From an uncultured Cedecea sp. (lineage in GTDB: Bacteria; Pseudomonadota; Gammaproteobacteria; Enterobacterales; Enterobacteriaceae), in assembly GCF_947498825.1 (NCBI RefSeq), contig NZ_CANMLV010000009.1:93659-157658 (forward strand): a DNA stretch of 64,000 nt, written 5' to 3'. Positions 24,593-34,007 of this stretch are shown piece after piece (the stretch's first letter is position 1; every line of letters starts with the position of its first letter). The position numbers and the translations under genes were made by a program. Under the pieces are notes generated by a model, which searched no databases, was not told where the DNA came from, and was given only the letters and a program-made list of their open reading frames with translations.

Positions 24593-26091
24593 AGGGACCC
24601 ATGGTGCATATGGATAAAAAAATAACCGCAAAGAGACTGCTGATAATCATCATTGCTTCGCTGCTGAGTGCCTGTGTGGCAGACTCGTCAGAACGTGCCC
24701 CCGCGTCACCTTCGACCCCCTGGCAGCCTTCAGGGCAAACAAGTCAGGCGGTGGCCGATTCATTTTCAGTCCCTGAAAATAAACAGATCCTGGAGAGTCC
24801 AGTCTCACCCCAAATTAAGCAAAACCATGCTTACTCACTGCCGGAACTCATTAATATTGCTCAGTTAGAAAATCCGGATACGCGAATCGCCTGGCAGCAA
24901 GCGCGTCAGGCTGCTTTAGCGGTGGGCTTAAGTGAAACATTATTCTTGCCGATGATTTCAGCCAATGTGATAGGTGGTTATCAACATACTCGCACCCCCT
25001 TATCGTTGGGCGTGCTTGGGCACAATAATCTGGAAACCAATACTCATGCGGTGATCCCTGCGTTAGTACTACAGTGGTTGGTGTTTGATTTTGGTCAGCG
25101 CAGGGCATTAACCAATGCTGCCGAGCAGGTATCATTCGCGGCTAATATTGGTTTCAACGGTATACATCAAAAAATCATTTATGATGTTACCCGGACTTAT
25201 TATCAATATGGTGCCGCTCAGGCCCGTTACAAAAAAACAGAAGAAATGCTGCAAAACAGCAAAAATATTCTCGCAGCCGCCGAGGCGAAAAGGCAGCAGG
25301 GTATCGGTACTTCGCTGGAAGTGGCGCAAGTGACGCAGCTGGTGGCTCAGGCGGAGCTTAATCGTGTTGTTGCTCAAGGTCTGCAACGGGATGCTAAACA
25401 GGCTTTACTCGCTTCTACCGGTTTGCCTGCTAACTCAAAACTGGATGTTGATACCCCTGAATATAAAGTCCCCTCGCTGAAAGTGATTCATCCCAGCCAG
25501 AAGATGGTAGAGCAGGCCCTTGCCCGTCGTCCGGACGTACTGGCCAGCTATGCTCTGGCCCAGGCTGCGAAAGAAGGGATTACCGCCGCAGAAGCCAGCT
25601 ATATGCCAAAAATAGTTATGGCGGGTGGGCTGGCCCATGCACGTACCCGTTTTGATATTCAGGGGCTTCCAACGATCGGACCGCAAACCTCATCATCAAA
25701 TATTCTGTTAGGTATCAGTTTGCCTTTATATGATGGCGGAATGCGTGCGATACGTGTCCAGGAAGCGCAGTCTCGTGCTGCCAGTGCGCACGAAACTTTT
25801 GAAAAAACGCGTGAGATGGCGGCGCGAGAAATTGTGGTATCTGGTGATGCCCTGGAATCAGCAATCGCCTCTAATACCGCTGCAGCTAATTTAGTTAAAA
25901 CGGCCTTAATCACCTATGATGCTGCGTTTGATGCCTATAAGCACGGCGTCGGCACGATTACGCTGGTGAATGAAGCGGCGAACAATCTACTGCAGGCTCA
26001 ACAACTTGAGATTGATGCCCGCACATCCGTGTTGGTTGCCGTCGCTAATCTGGCGTTTGTGATGGGAGAGATGACTCAACCTGTTCTCTAA
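24589..26091 (+). CDS. mdtP: MdtP-like outer membrane efflux lipoprotein
   Basis: The 500-residue protein is an OEP/TolC-type channel. It has a lipoprotein signal with lipobox LLSAC (C29), two OEP repeats starting at about residues 85 and 295 (YSLPELINIAQLENPDTRIA and MVEQALARRPDVLASYALAQ), and long helical stretches ending in LLQAQQLEIDARTSVLVAVA. It would complete the tripartite pump in the outer membrane. The start at 24589 overlaps mdtO by 4 bp (ATGA) and follows GAGGGG. Confidence 0.87.
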   Translation: MKGPMVHMDKKITAKRLLIIIIASLLSACVADSSERAPASPSTPWQPSGQTSQAVADSFSVPENKQILESPVSPQIKQNHAYSLPELINIAQLENPDTRIAWQQARQAALAVGLSETLFLPMISANVIGGYQHTRTPLSLGVLGHNNLETNTHAVIPALVLQWLVFDFGQRRALTNAAEQVSFAANIGFNGIHQKIIYDVTRTYYQYGAAQARYKKTEEMLQNSKNILAAAEAKRQQGIGTSLEVAQVTQLVAQAELNRVVAQGLQRDAKQALLASTGLPANSKLDVDTPEYKVPSLKVIHPSQKMVEQALARRPDVLASYALAQAAKEGITAAEASYMPKIVMAGGLAHARTRFDIQGLPTIGPQTSSSNILLGISLPLYDGGMRAIRVQEAQSRAASAHETFEKTREMAAREIVVSGDALESAIASNTAAANLVKTALITYDAAFDAYKHGVGTITLVNEAANNLLQAQQLEIDARTSVLVAVANLAFVMGEMTQPVL

Positions 26092-26442
26092 TCAGATAGC
26101 CTGGCTGAATGTTTCTTGCTGAAGCAGGGCATTCAGTCAGGTCCTCATGTGTTATTTGTAGCCAGTTGATAAATAATTTCTTTTTTAATGTGTTAAGGCT
26201 GTTTCTGCCAAGGGAATCAGCATCTTTTTTCTGCTTTACATGGCAAGTGTAAAGCTCAAAAAAGAAACCATGAAATAAAAATAAAACAACCGATCTGTTT
26301 AATTGAAATGCAGTTTCAAAAGAAATATCATTCATATTCACTGATCTCTATTTGTTATTTTATTGTCAGATAATAGAGCGTCATCCGGTCTCTTCATCTC
26401 ACAGATAAGGCCTTAAACAGAGGCCCAGCAAAGGAAACTCTT
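26092..26442. promoter_or_regulatory. mdtP-kduD intergenic region
   Basis: A 351-bp AT-rich gap with no plausible gene. It contains a KdgR-type box at 26304-26318 upstream of kduD. In E. coli kduI is next to kduD; here that place is taken by the efflux operon. No clear terminator of the mdt operon was recognised. Confidence 0.5.
26304..26318. promoter_or_regulatory. KdgR-type operator upstream of kduD
   Basis: TGAAATGCAGTTTCA has the TGAAA-N5-TTTCA structure of KdgR boxes in pectin and ketodeoxyuronate genes. It lies about 125 bp before the kduD start. Confidence 0.6.
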
Positions 26443-27204
26443 ATGATTCTGGATTCATTTTCTTTAGCGGGTAAGGTCGCGGTAGTTTCAGGTTGTAACA
26501 CAGGCTTAGGCCAGGATATGGCTATTGGTTTGGCTGAGGCGGGTTGTGATATTGTCGGGCTGAATAGATCAGAGCCGACAGAAACCATTGAGCGAGTTAC
26601 CGCTTTGGGGCGTCGTTTTCTGAGTCTGAAAGCAGACTTAAGTCATATCGATGGTATTTCGGTGCTGTTGGATGCCGCAGTTGCTGAATTTGGCCATATC
26701 GATATTCTGGTGAATAATGCCGGACTGATTCGTCGTCAGGATGCGTTAGAATTCAGTGAGCAAGACTGGGATGACGTAATGAATGTGAATATTAAATCCG
26801 TCTTCTTTATGTCCCAGGCTGCGGCGAAACATTTTATTGCCCAAGGAACGGGTGGAAAAATCATTAATATTGCTTCTATGCTCTCTTTCCAGGGAGGAGT
26901 CCGTGTTCCTTCTTATACTGCTTCCAAGAGTGCCGTTATGGGAGTGACACGTTTACTGGCAAACGAATGGGCAAAACACGGTATCAACGTGAATGCCATT
27001 GCTCCAGGTTATATTGCCACTAATAATACCCAACAACTGCGTGAGGATGAGCAACGTAACGGCGAAATTCTCGATCGTATTCCGGCTGGACGCTGGGGAA
27101 AACCTTCTGATTTTAAAGGACCAGTGGTCTTTCTTGCCTCTTCTGCCTCAGACTATGTTAATGGTTATACTGTGGCTGTTGATGGTGGCTGGTTATCTCG
27201 CTAA
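26443..27204 (+). CDS. kduD: 2-dehydro-3-deoxy-D-gluconate / 2-deoxy-D-gluconate dehydrogenase
   Basis: The 253-residue short-chain dehydrogenase equals E. coli KduD in length and very closely in sequence: GCNTGLGQDMAIGLAEAGCD, NNAGLIRRQDALEFSEQDWD, catalytic YTASKS, and the end DYVNGYTVAVDGGWLSR. It converts 2,5-diketo-3-deoxygluconate to 2-keto-3-deoxygluconate in uronate degradation. AAAGGAA precedes the ATG. Its partner kduI is not adjacent, and araE, its neighbour in E. coli, is replaced by a palindromic repeat. Confidence 0.96.
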   Translation: MILDSFSLAGKVAVVSGCNTGLGQDMAIGLAEAGCDIVGLNRSEPTETIERVTALGRRFLSLKADLSHIDGISVLLDAAVAEFGHIDILVNNAGLIRRQDALEFSEQDWDDVMNVNIKSVFFMSQAAAKHFIAQGTGGKIINIASMLSFQGGVRVPSYTASKSAVMGVTRLLANEWAKHGINVNAIAPGYIATNNTQQLREDEQRNGEILDRIPAGRWGKPSDFKGPVVFLASSASDYVNGYTVAVDGGWLSR

Positions 27205-27237
27205 AAATAAAGCGTCGCTTGAATACAGGCATGCTTA

Positions 27238-27360
27238 TACCCGTCATACTTCAAGTTGCCTGGGTGTTGCCTGCGTCCGGCCCGCCGAATCACAGAGTTT
27301 ATCTGTGCTCATCGACGGGCTGAACTGGCTGTCTACAAGCAACTCGAATTATTTTGGGTA
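27238..27360. repeat. 123-bp palindromic repeat, copy 2 (YPAL-like)
   Basis: From TACCCGTCATACTTCAAGTT to CGAATTATTTTGGGTA, with inverted termini, an internal hairpin (GAATCACAGAGTTTATCTGT), and TA on both flanks (27236-27237 and 27361-27362). It lies between kduD and ygeA, where E. coli has araE. Confidence 0.92.
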
Positions 27361-27467
27361 TATATAAAAACTCTGATAATAATTAGTTCAAGGTAATTGC
27401 AGGCCTGAAAGTGCTTTGATAGCCTCTTAATTTGTATAGAAACCGCGTCATAATAAAGGTGAATACG

Positions 27468-28175
27468 ATGAAAACAATCGGACTGTTAGGCGGTATGAGC
27501 TGGGAATCAACAATTCCATATTATCGACTCATTAATCAAGGAATTAATAATCATTTAGGTGGCCTGCATTCGGCGAAGATTTTACTGCATAGCGTTGATT
27601 TTTATGAAATAGAAGCATGCCAGGTAACAGGTGCATGGGATAAAGCGGGTGAGATACTGGCTGATGCAGCTCTGGGGCTGGAAAAGGCAGGCGCTGATGG
27701 CATCATGCTGTGTACTAATACCATGCATAAAATTGTTCCACATATTGAAGCCCGCTGCTCGCTACCTATTTTGCATATTGCCGATGCTACTGGCCAGGTG
27801 ATTCATAATGCCGGGTTAAGGCAAGTCGCGCTGCTGGGTACCCGTTATACAATGGAGCAAGATTTCTATCGTGGGCGACTGAAAGATACCTTCGATATAA
27901 CCTCACTTATTCCCGATGAAATTCAGCGTATGAAAATTAATCAGGTTATCTTTGATGAACTCTGTCATGGCATTATTCATCCGGCATCAAAACATTACTA
28001 CCAGCAAATTATTAATGAGTTGCAGGAGTTAGGCGCCGAGGGGGTTATTTTCGGTTGTACTGAAATAGGGATGTTGCTCAGTCAAAATGACTGCTCAATA
28101 CCGGTTTTTGATACCACAGCCATTCATGCCCAGGCTGCGGTCGACTTTATGCTGAGTGAGTCACCTCGACGGTGA
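27468..28175 (+). CDS. ygeA: Aspartate/glutamate racemase-family amino acid racemase
   Basis: The 235-residue protein starts [20 protein letters not shown] and has the two catalytic cysteines of the family in MLCTNTMHK and [11 protein letters not shown]. coli YgeA (230 residues) is a broad-spectrum amino acid racemase. The ATG at 27468 is preceded by AAAGGTG and gives the family start; the longer reading from 27432 lacks one. Position before lysR/lysA is as in E. coli, apart from an inserted MFS gene. Confidence 0.93.
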   Translation: MKTIGLLGGMSWESTIPYYRLINQGINNHLGGLHSAKILLHSVDFYEIEACQVTGAWDKAGEILADAALGLEKAGADGIMLCTNTMHKIVPHIEARCSLPILHIADATGQVIHNAGLRQVALLGTRYTMEQDFYRGRLKDTFDITSLIPDEIQRMKINQVIFDELCHGIIHPASKHYYQQIINELQELGAEGVIFGCTEIGMLLSQNDCSIPVFDTTAIHAQAAVDFMLSESPRR

Positions 28176-28369
28176 TTTACTACAGTCATCAGTTTCCTGA
28201 CCAATACTACCTGTGTTATAAAACCGTGAGTAAAATCACGTTTTAGCAACATTGTTTGCCGGTTATTCAGGGCGAGCAGAAGGGTTAAGCGCTAAAACAC
28301 GCAGATCTTAATCCAGGCGGACAGGCATCAGACTACCGCTTTTTCATTGACTGAAATCGGGGGAATTCT

Positions 28370-29536
28370 ATGCCTGTTTCTTTACTGGCGCTGGCAATCA
28401 GTGCCTTTGCCATTGGCACCACTGAGTTTGTTATTATGGGTTTACTGCCTGAGGTGGCCGATAGTCTGAGTATTTCGATACCGACAGCGGGCTGGTTAAT
28501 CAGTGGATATGCATTAGGAGTGGCGATTGGCGCTCCGATTATGGCGTTACTTACCGCACGTCTCCCACGCAAGTTATCATTAACGCTACTGATGATTATT
28601 TTTATTGTCGGTAATGCATTGTGTGCTATTGCCTTGAGTTACGAGTTCCTGATGCTGGCGCGTATTATTACCGCCCTTTGTCATGGTGCCTTCTTTGGTA
28701 TTGGCGCTGTGGTCGCTGCGAGTCTGGTTCCGGAAGGACGCAAAGCTTCAGCCGTGGCGTTGATGTTTACCGGTCTGACACTGGCAAATGTGTTAGGTGT
28801 ACCGTTAGGCACCGCTTTTGGTCAGCTATATGGCTGGCGAGCGACCTTCTGGGGAGTTGCGGCTATCGGTATCCTGGCTTTTATCTGCCTGATAGTCAGC
28901 TTGCCGACACAAAAGAATGCTGAAAATACCGATATTAAAGCAGAGATTAAAGCGCTGGCGAATGGCAAGCTTTGGTTATCTCTGTGTATGACGGTCTTTT
29001 TTGCCGCGGCGATGTTTGCCTTATTCAGCTATATTGCCCCGATGCTGTTAGATATTACCGGTATCACCTCTGAAGGAGTGAGCTGGACACTGTTTTTGAT
29101 TGGTGGCGGTCTGACTATCGGTAATATCCTCGGCGGTCGACTGGCCGACTGGCGGGTTTCATTCAGTTTACTGTTGAGTTTCAGTCTTATTGCGCTGTTT
29201 TCGCTGCTATTTCGCTGGACCAGCCATGATACTTGGCTTGCAGAAATTACGTTATTTTTATGGGCTGTTGCGACTTTTGCTACTGTACCTGCGCTGCAAA
29301 TTAATGTCCTGGCCCATGGCAAAAATGCACCTAATTTGGTCTCAACGTTGAATATCGCTGCCTTTAACGTTGGCAATGCTCTCGGCGCCTGGGTCGGGGG
29401 CGTGGTCATTGAGGGTGGTTTTGGTCTGACAGTCGTACCCGTTGCGGCAGCCGGTCTGGCGATTATCGGCTTGATTGTCTGTCTGATAACCTTTAATAGT
29501 ACAACGCGTCAAACCCGGCCCGTAACCGAGTCGTAA
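28370..29536 (+). CDS. MFS transporter, AraJ/YdhP-like DHA1 family
   Basis: The 388-residue protein has twelve predicted membrane helices and the AraJ/YdhP pattern: FAIGTTEFVIMGLLPEVADS in helix 1, ISIPTAGWLISGYALGV, and LCHGAFFGIGAVVAASLVPE in helix 4. Such proteins export sugars or drugs by proton antiport. It is inserted between ygeA and lysR relative to E. coli. A symporter function in place of the missing AraE is unlikely because AraE belongs to another MFS family. Substrate unknown. Confidence 0.83.
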   Translation: MPVSLLALAISAFAIGTTEFVIMGLLPEVADSLSISIPTAGWLISGYALGVAIGAPIMALLTARLPRKLSLTLLMIIFIVGNALCAIALSYEFLMLARIITALCHGAFFGIGAVVAASLVPEGRKASAVALMFTGLTLANVLGVPLGTAFGQLYGWRATFWGVAAIGILAFICLIVSLPTQKNAENTDIKAEIKALANGKLWLSLCMTVFFAAAMFALFSYIAPMLLDITGITSEGVSWTLFLIGGGLTIGNILGGRLADWRVSFSLLLSFSLIALFSLLFRWTSHDTWLAEITLFLWAVATFATVPALQINVLAHGKNAPNLVSTLNIAAFNVGNALGAWVGGVVIEGGFGLTVVPVAAAGLAIIGLIVCLITFNSTTRQTRPVTES

Positions 29537-29806
29537 ATTTTCTATCAGATGGCGCATTAAGCGGGTATTTAACGGATAAATGCCCGCTAGATGTACTCAT
29601 CCATATCGTGTCAGAGGAAAGGTAAACTCTGGTCTGATTAGGGGATCAGGCGTTTACTACCGTAAAAAAGGGAGCAATTCAGCCATTAATGGCTCCGGAC
29701 ATTTTTCTGTTACGAAGTGACCTCATTGATGAAGCATACCCCTCGATCCTGACTGCACCGCGGTTTAACCAGCAATATGATCCCGGCGATCGCCTTCATT
29801 CTATGT

Positions 29807-30742
29807 CTATAGCTCTTTCTCTTCATCAAGCAGGGCATCAAGAGAATCAGAATACTGATGACTGTATTTTTGTAAGTGCTCACTAAAAGCATTAACCAGC
29901 GCAGAGGCAGGGCGATGTAGAGGACGAATCAAACTGACCGTGAAGGGAACTGATTCACTGAAACGTTTTACTACCAGTCCCTGTCTCTGATAGTCCAGCG
30001 CTGTCAGGGGATTAACAATGGATATCCCTACACCCGCCTTGACCATGGCACATACCGACGCTGCGCTGTGGGTTTCAACGACCATACGCCTTTTAATGTT
30101 GAATTCCTGAAATAACGAGTCCAGTAACTGGCGGTAGCTGTCTGTTGGTGACAAGCTGATATAATTTTCTGCTGCAAAGTCCTGAGGGATCAGTTCCTTT
30201 TTACTCGCCAGTCGATGCCCGGCAGGCAGAACGCAGACTTCATTGAGCGTGAGTAAGGTCAGGCGTTCAGTTCCCGCAGGAGTTAAGGTATTTTCGGTTA
30301 AACCTAAATCATGTCTTTGAGCAGAGAGCCACTCTTCAAGCAGCGGCGATTCCTGGGGAATAATATTCAGACTCAGGTCAGGATAGCGGCTCAGAAAGGG
30401 CTGGAGTAAGTGCGGCAGAAATGACTGAGAAAATACTGGTAAACAGGCAACAGAAAGTTCGCCCTGACGAAACTCGCGCAGGCTTTCAGCCGCATTAAGA
30501 ATACGGTCCAGGCCATACCAGGATCGTTGTACCTCCTCAAATAATCGCAATCCTTGCACCGTCGGATGTAAACGCCCCCGGCTACGTACAAATAATTGTA
30601 AATCAATGAGTTTCTCAAAGCGTGCCAGTTCCCGGCTAATGGTTGGCTGGGAAGTGTGCAGCAGTGATGCGGCTTCGGTCAGATTACCCGCAGTGATGAC
30701 GGCCCGAAATATTTCAATATGACGCAGAGTAATGGCTGGCAT
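29807..30742 (-). CDS. lysR: LysR, activator of lysA
   Basis: The 311-residue protein has the founding LysR helix-turn-helix (HIEIFRAVITAGNLTEAASL, then LHTSQPTISRELARFEKL) and a C-terminal effector domain with SAASVCAMVKAGVGISIVNP. Diaminopimelate is the known inducer in E. coli. It is divergent from lysA across 113 bp, the classic arrangement in which LysR binds the shared promoter region, represses itself and activates lysA. Confidence 0.95.
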   Translation of the reverse strand: MPAITLRHIEIFRAVITAGNLTEAASLLHTSQPTISRELARFEKLIDLQLFVRSRGRLHPTVQGLRLFEEVQRSWYGLDRILNAAESLREFRQGELSVACLPVFSQSFLPHLLQPFLSRYPDLSLNIIPQESPLLEEWLSAQRHDLGLTENTLTPAGTERLTLLTLNEVCVLPAGHRLASKKELIPQDFAAENYISLSPTDSYRQLLDSLFQEFNIKRRMVVETHSAASVCAMVKAGVGISIVNPLTALDYQRQGLVVKRFSESVPFTVSLIRPLHRPASALVNAFSEHLQKYSHQYSDSLDALLDEEKEL

Positions 30743-30855
30743 AGAGTTCTCCTTTTGCCTATATCATATTTGAATAGACTGACAAGAAAACGATATTTTT
30801 TATCGTATATTAATTGTGGCGTAATACTGAAAACCATTTTTTATTGGAGTTCACT

Positions 30856-32118
30856 ATGCCTCGTCTGTTGACGGATACCACTACAGCGCTGAATGCGCAG
30901 AGTTTACTGACCCTGGTAAGCGAATATGGCTGCCCGGTCTGGGCTTATGATGCAGATATTATTCGCCACCAAATTGAACAATTACGTCAGTTTGATGTGA
31001 TTCGTTTTGCGCAGAAAGCCTGCTCAAATATTCATATCCTTAAACTGATGCGTGAGCAGGGCGTTAAAGTGGACTCTGTTTCTCAGGGGGAAATTGAACG
31101 CGCTCTGGCCGCGGGCTACCAGCCTTTAGAAAACCCGGACGATATCGTTTTTACTGCTGATGTGATTGATGACGCGACGTTGGCGCTGGTCGCAGAGCAT
31201 AAAATTGCCGTCAATATTGGCTCTGTTGATATGCTGCATCAGCTTGGAGCGGCATCACCGGGTCATCGGGTCTGGTTACGTATCAATCCAGGTTTTGGCC
31301 ATGGTCACAGCCAGAAAACCAATACGGGTGGTGAGAACAGTAAACACGGTATCTGGCACACTGATCTGCCGCAGGCTTTAGAAGTGATGCAACGTTACCA
31401 GCTACAGTTAGTTGGTATGCATATGCATATCGGCTCTGGCGTTGATTATGGGCATCTGGAACAAGTCTGTGGAGCTATGGTAAGCCAGGTGATTGATTTT
31501 GGTCAGGATCTGGAAGCTATCTCGGCAGGTGGTGGATTATCTATCCCTTATCATATTGGTGATGAGACTATTGATACTCAACACTATTTTGGTTTGTGGA
31601 ATGCTGCCAGGGAAGTGATTGCTTCTCATTTGGGCCATCCAGTCAAGCTGGAAATTGAACCCGGTCGCTTCCTGGTTGCTGAATCAGGTGTGTTGGTTGC
31701 CCAGGTTCGGGCAGTCAAAGAGATGGGGTCACGTCACTTTGTGTTGATTGACGCCGGATTTAATGACTTAATGCGTCCGTCTATGTACGGTAGCTATCAT
31801 CATATTTCTGCACTCCCTCATGATGGCCGTTCCCTGGAGTCTGCCGGACTGGTTGAAACGGTAGTTGCGGGTCCGCTTTGTGAATCTGGCGATGTTTTTA
31901 CCCAGCAAGAAGGCGGTAAGGTAGAGACCCGTCTGCTACCTGCGGTTGAAGTCGGTGACTACCTTGTATTACATGATACCGGGGCTTATGGCGCATCGAT
32001 GTCTTCCAATTACAATACCCGTCCATTATTACCTGAAGTCTTGTTTGATAACGGCCAGGCACGCCTGATTCGCCGCCGCCAGACTATTGCCGAGCTCCTG
32101 GCGCTAGAGATTCTGTAA
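30856..32118 (+). CDS. lysA: Diaminopimelate decarboxylase
   Basis: The 420-residue PLP enzyme of alanine-racemase fold type III equals E. coli LysA in length. The PLP lysine is K54 in FAQKACSN; substrate and PLP motifs include GMHMHIGSGVD, SAGGGLSIPY, EPGRFLVAESG and GPLCESGDVF. It decarboxylates meso-diaminopimelate to L-lysine in the last lysine step. The ATG at 30856 follows TTGGAGTT; the upstream reading lacks such a site. It is activated by divergent lysR. Confidence 0.98.
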   Translation: MPRLLTDTTTALNAQSLLTLVSEYGCPVWAYDADIIRHQIEQLRQFDVIRFAQKACSNIHILKLMREQGVKVDSVSQGEIERALAAGYQPLENPDDIVFTADVIDDATLALVAEHKIAVNIGSVDMLHQLGAASPGHRVWLRINPGFGHGHSQKTNTGGENSKHGIWHTDLPQALEVMQRYQLQLVGMHMHIGSGVDYGHLEQVCGAMVSQVIDFGQDLEAISAGGGLSIPYHIGDETIDTQHYFGLWNAAREVIASHLGHPVKLEIEPGRFLVAESGVLVAQVRAVKEMGSRHFVLIDAGFNDLMRPSMYGSYHHISALPHDGRSLESAGLVETVVAGPLCESGDVFTQQEGGKVETRLLPAVEVGDYLVLHDTGAYGASMSSNYNTRPLLPEVLFDNGQARLIRRRQTIAELLALEIL

Positions 32119-32193
32119 TCTTCCCGAGATACCGCTACACTTCTGTTATCTGACTGGTAAAGATGCCTTTACCAGTCGTTATTTGAGGCTACT

Positions 32194-32694
32194 ATGCAAA
32201 TTATCCCCTTATATCAGGCTCCGCATCACGCTGAACAGGTTACTGACTGGATATGGCAAGAGTTTGGAAGCGCCGATAGCCGGGATTTTTTTGCTTCTGT
32301 CGTGGCTTCAAGCCAGAAAGAAGGGGCACTTCCTCTGACATTTATTGCCCTTGAGGGGGATAGATTACTCGGTACTGTGGGATTATGGCGCTGTGATCTT
32401 ATCAGTCGTCAGGATCTCTGGCCCTGGCTGGCAGCTCTTTATATTGATGAAAGTCAGCGCGGCAAAGGACTGGGTGGAAAACTGCAACGCCATGTTATTC
32501 ACTATGCGCGTGAATGTGGTTTTGAAACGCTCTATCTCTATTCAGCCTGTAAAGACTATTACGAGCAGTTTGGCTGGTATTATATCGGTGACGGACTGGA
32601 CTATCCGTCGCATAAGGTCCATCTTTACCAGCGAACTACGGCTTGTGGTGATTGTTCATCAGAACTGAATGACGACGGACCAGCGTCGGTGTAA
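32194..32694 (+). CDS. GNAT-family N-acetyltransferase
   Basis: The 166-residue protein has a GNAT fold: an N-terminal helix pair, the beta-strands around LPLTFIALEGDRLLGTVGLW, and the acetyl-CoA loop RGKGLGGKLQRHVIHYARE (motif A, RGxGxG). C-terminal YYEQFGWYYIGDG is also typical. It is inserted between lysA and galR relative to E. coli. Its last 59 bp overlap the 3' end of galR on the opposite strand, so the final 19 codons are shared with galR sequence. Substrate unknown. Confidence 0.85.
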   Translation: MQIIPLYQAPHHAEQVTDWIWQEFGSADSRDFFASVVASSQKEGALPLTFIALEGDRLLGTVGLWRCDLISRQDLWPWLAALYIDESQRGKGLGGKLQRHVIHYARECGFETLYLYSACKDYYEQFGWYYIGDGLDYPSHKVHLYQRTTACGDCSSELNDDGPASV

Positions 32695-33649
32695 ACATAT
32701 GCGTCACTTCCGGTAACGGCGTATTTTCGGCCAGCGCGAGTGCCAGTTCAGCGGCTTGTGTTGCCATATTAACTATCGGATAACGGACGGTTGTCAGGCG
32801 CGGACGTGTATAACGCGAAATTAAAATGTCATCAAAACCTATCAGTGAAACCGCATTCGGCACATCCTGGCCATTATCGATTAATACCCCCATGGCACCC
32901 GCAGCCATCGAATCGTTGTAACAAGCTATCGCAGTAAAGTTTTTACCGTGGCTTAATAGTTCGGTCATCGCCAGTTCGCCGCCACTCTCATCGGGCTCAC
33001 CGTAGGTTATCAGCCGCTCATCGGCAACAATATGATGTTCATGCAAGGCATCAAGATAGCCCTGTAAACGTTCTTCGGCGTCAGAGATTTTATGGTTAGA
33101 ACAGAGATAGCCTATTTGGCGATGGCCTTGCTGAATAAGATGTCGTGTTGCAAGCCAGGCACCATAACGATTATCAAGTGCGATACAACGTTGTTCAAAA
33201 CCGGGAAGAATACGATTAATCAATACCATTCCAGGTATTTGTTCCATTAAGGGAATGAGTCGGGCATCAGGCGTTTTCTTGGCATGAACTACCAGGGCCG
33301 CACAGCGATGACGTATAAGCTGTTCAATCGCCTGAGTCTCTTTTTGTTCATTATGATAGCCATTGCCAATCAGCAAGAAATTACCGCTATGGTAAGAGAC
33401 CTGTTCTACTGCCTTTACCATCGCACCAAAAAATGGATCTGAGACATCACCCACCACCAGTCCAATGGTTTTAGTATTTTGCTGAGCAAGTGCACGGGCA
33501 TTCTCATTGGGATGATAGTTCAAGGACTTCATGGCATGATTAACTGCCTCACGAGAAGCAGCACTGGCTTTCGGTGAGTGATTTATGACACGGGAGACCG
33601 TGGCGACCGAGACTCCGGCAAGTTGTGCTACATCCTTAATTGTCGCCAT
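32636..33649 (-). CDS. galR: Galactose operon repressor GalR
   Basis: The 337-residue protein has the LacI-family headpiece MATIKDVAQLAGVSVATVSR, then VINHSPKASAASREAV, and a periplasmic-binding-type sensor domain with VNHAMKSLNYHPNENARALA, IGLVVGDVSDPFFGAMVKAV and SLIGFDDILISRYTRPRLTT. It represses gal genes and is released by galactose. Synteny with lysA and omr/aas supports GalR over its paralogue GalS. It is slightly shorter than E. coli GalR (343), and its C terminus overlaps the convergent GNAT gene. Confidence 0.93.
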   Translation of the reverse strand: MATIKDVAQLAGVSVATVSRVINHSPKASAASREAVNHAMKSLNYHPNENARALAQQNTKTIGLVVGDVSDPFFGAMVKAVEQVSYHSGNFLLIGNGYHNEQKETQAIEQLIRHRCAALVVHAKKTPDARLIPLMEQIPGMVLINRILPGFEQRCIALDNRYGAWLATRHLIQQGHRQIGYLCSNHKISDAEERLQGYLDALHEHHIVADERLITYGEPDESGGELAMTELLSHGKNFTAIACYNDSMAAGAMGVLIDNGQDVPNAVSLIGFDDILISRYTRPRLTTVRYPIVNMATQAAELALALAENTPLPEVTHMFTPTLVRRHSVLMNNHHKP

Positions 33650-33906
33650 TAACTACCTTTTTATCCGCGAGATGTTTCATTGAGGCCCAGTGTTGCGGAA
33701 ATTGTCCCTTACTTCAAGAAACTCACCCTCAGGCTGCTTGATAATTCACAGTATTAAGATGATAAAAGAAAAACAAGTTCAATAATTAGTCTTTTTTTGT
33801 TTGTTTTTTAGCTTCTCGTCAAGAATATATTGCAAGGCAAACCTTTGCTTACATTTTGCAGCCCACTGTTTCTATTTACCCATAGATGAAGTCTGCATCC
33901 CACTGC

Positions 33907-33912
33907 TACAGT
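33907..33912 (+). promoter_or_regulatory. Omr sRNA promoter -10 element
   Basis: TACAGT lies 7 bp upstream of the inferred sRNA 5' end at 33919. The region upstream (about 33845-33900, TTACATTTTGCAGCCCACTG) is where OmpR binds in E. coli omrA/omrB, and resembles it, but no firm site was defined. Confidence 0.55.
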
Positions 33913-33918
33913 TTAAAT

Positions 33919-34007
33919 CCCAGAGGTATTGATTGGTGAGAATTCTTGATACTCAACTGAGTACAGTTCATTTGCACCAGCCTGCGCAGATGCGCAGGCT
34001 TTTTTTT
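33919..34007 (+). ncRNA. omrA: OmrA/OmrB-family small RNA
   Basis: The segment opens with CCCAGAGGTATTGATTGGTG, identical to the conserved seed end of E. coli OmrA, and closes with TTGCACCAGCCTGCGCAGAT plus GCGCAGGC and eight T, the shared OmrA/OmrB terminator hairpin. Length is about 89 nt, and it lies between galR and aas as in E. coli. The 5' seed represses outer-membrane protein mRNAs (such as cirA, ompT, fepA) and ompR through Hfq; transcription depends on OmpR. Only one copy is present, whereas E. coli has two in tandem. The middle part differs from both E. coli copies, so A or B cannot be decided. Confidence 0.93.
33979..34007 (+). terminator. Rho-independent terminator of Omr sRNA
   Basis: An AGCCTGCGCA / TGCGCAGGCT stem with a very short loop is followed by a run of eight T. 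Confidence 0.95.
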
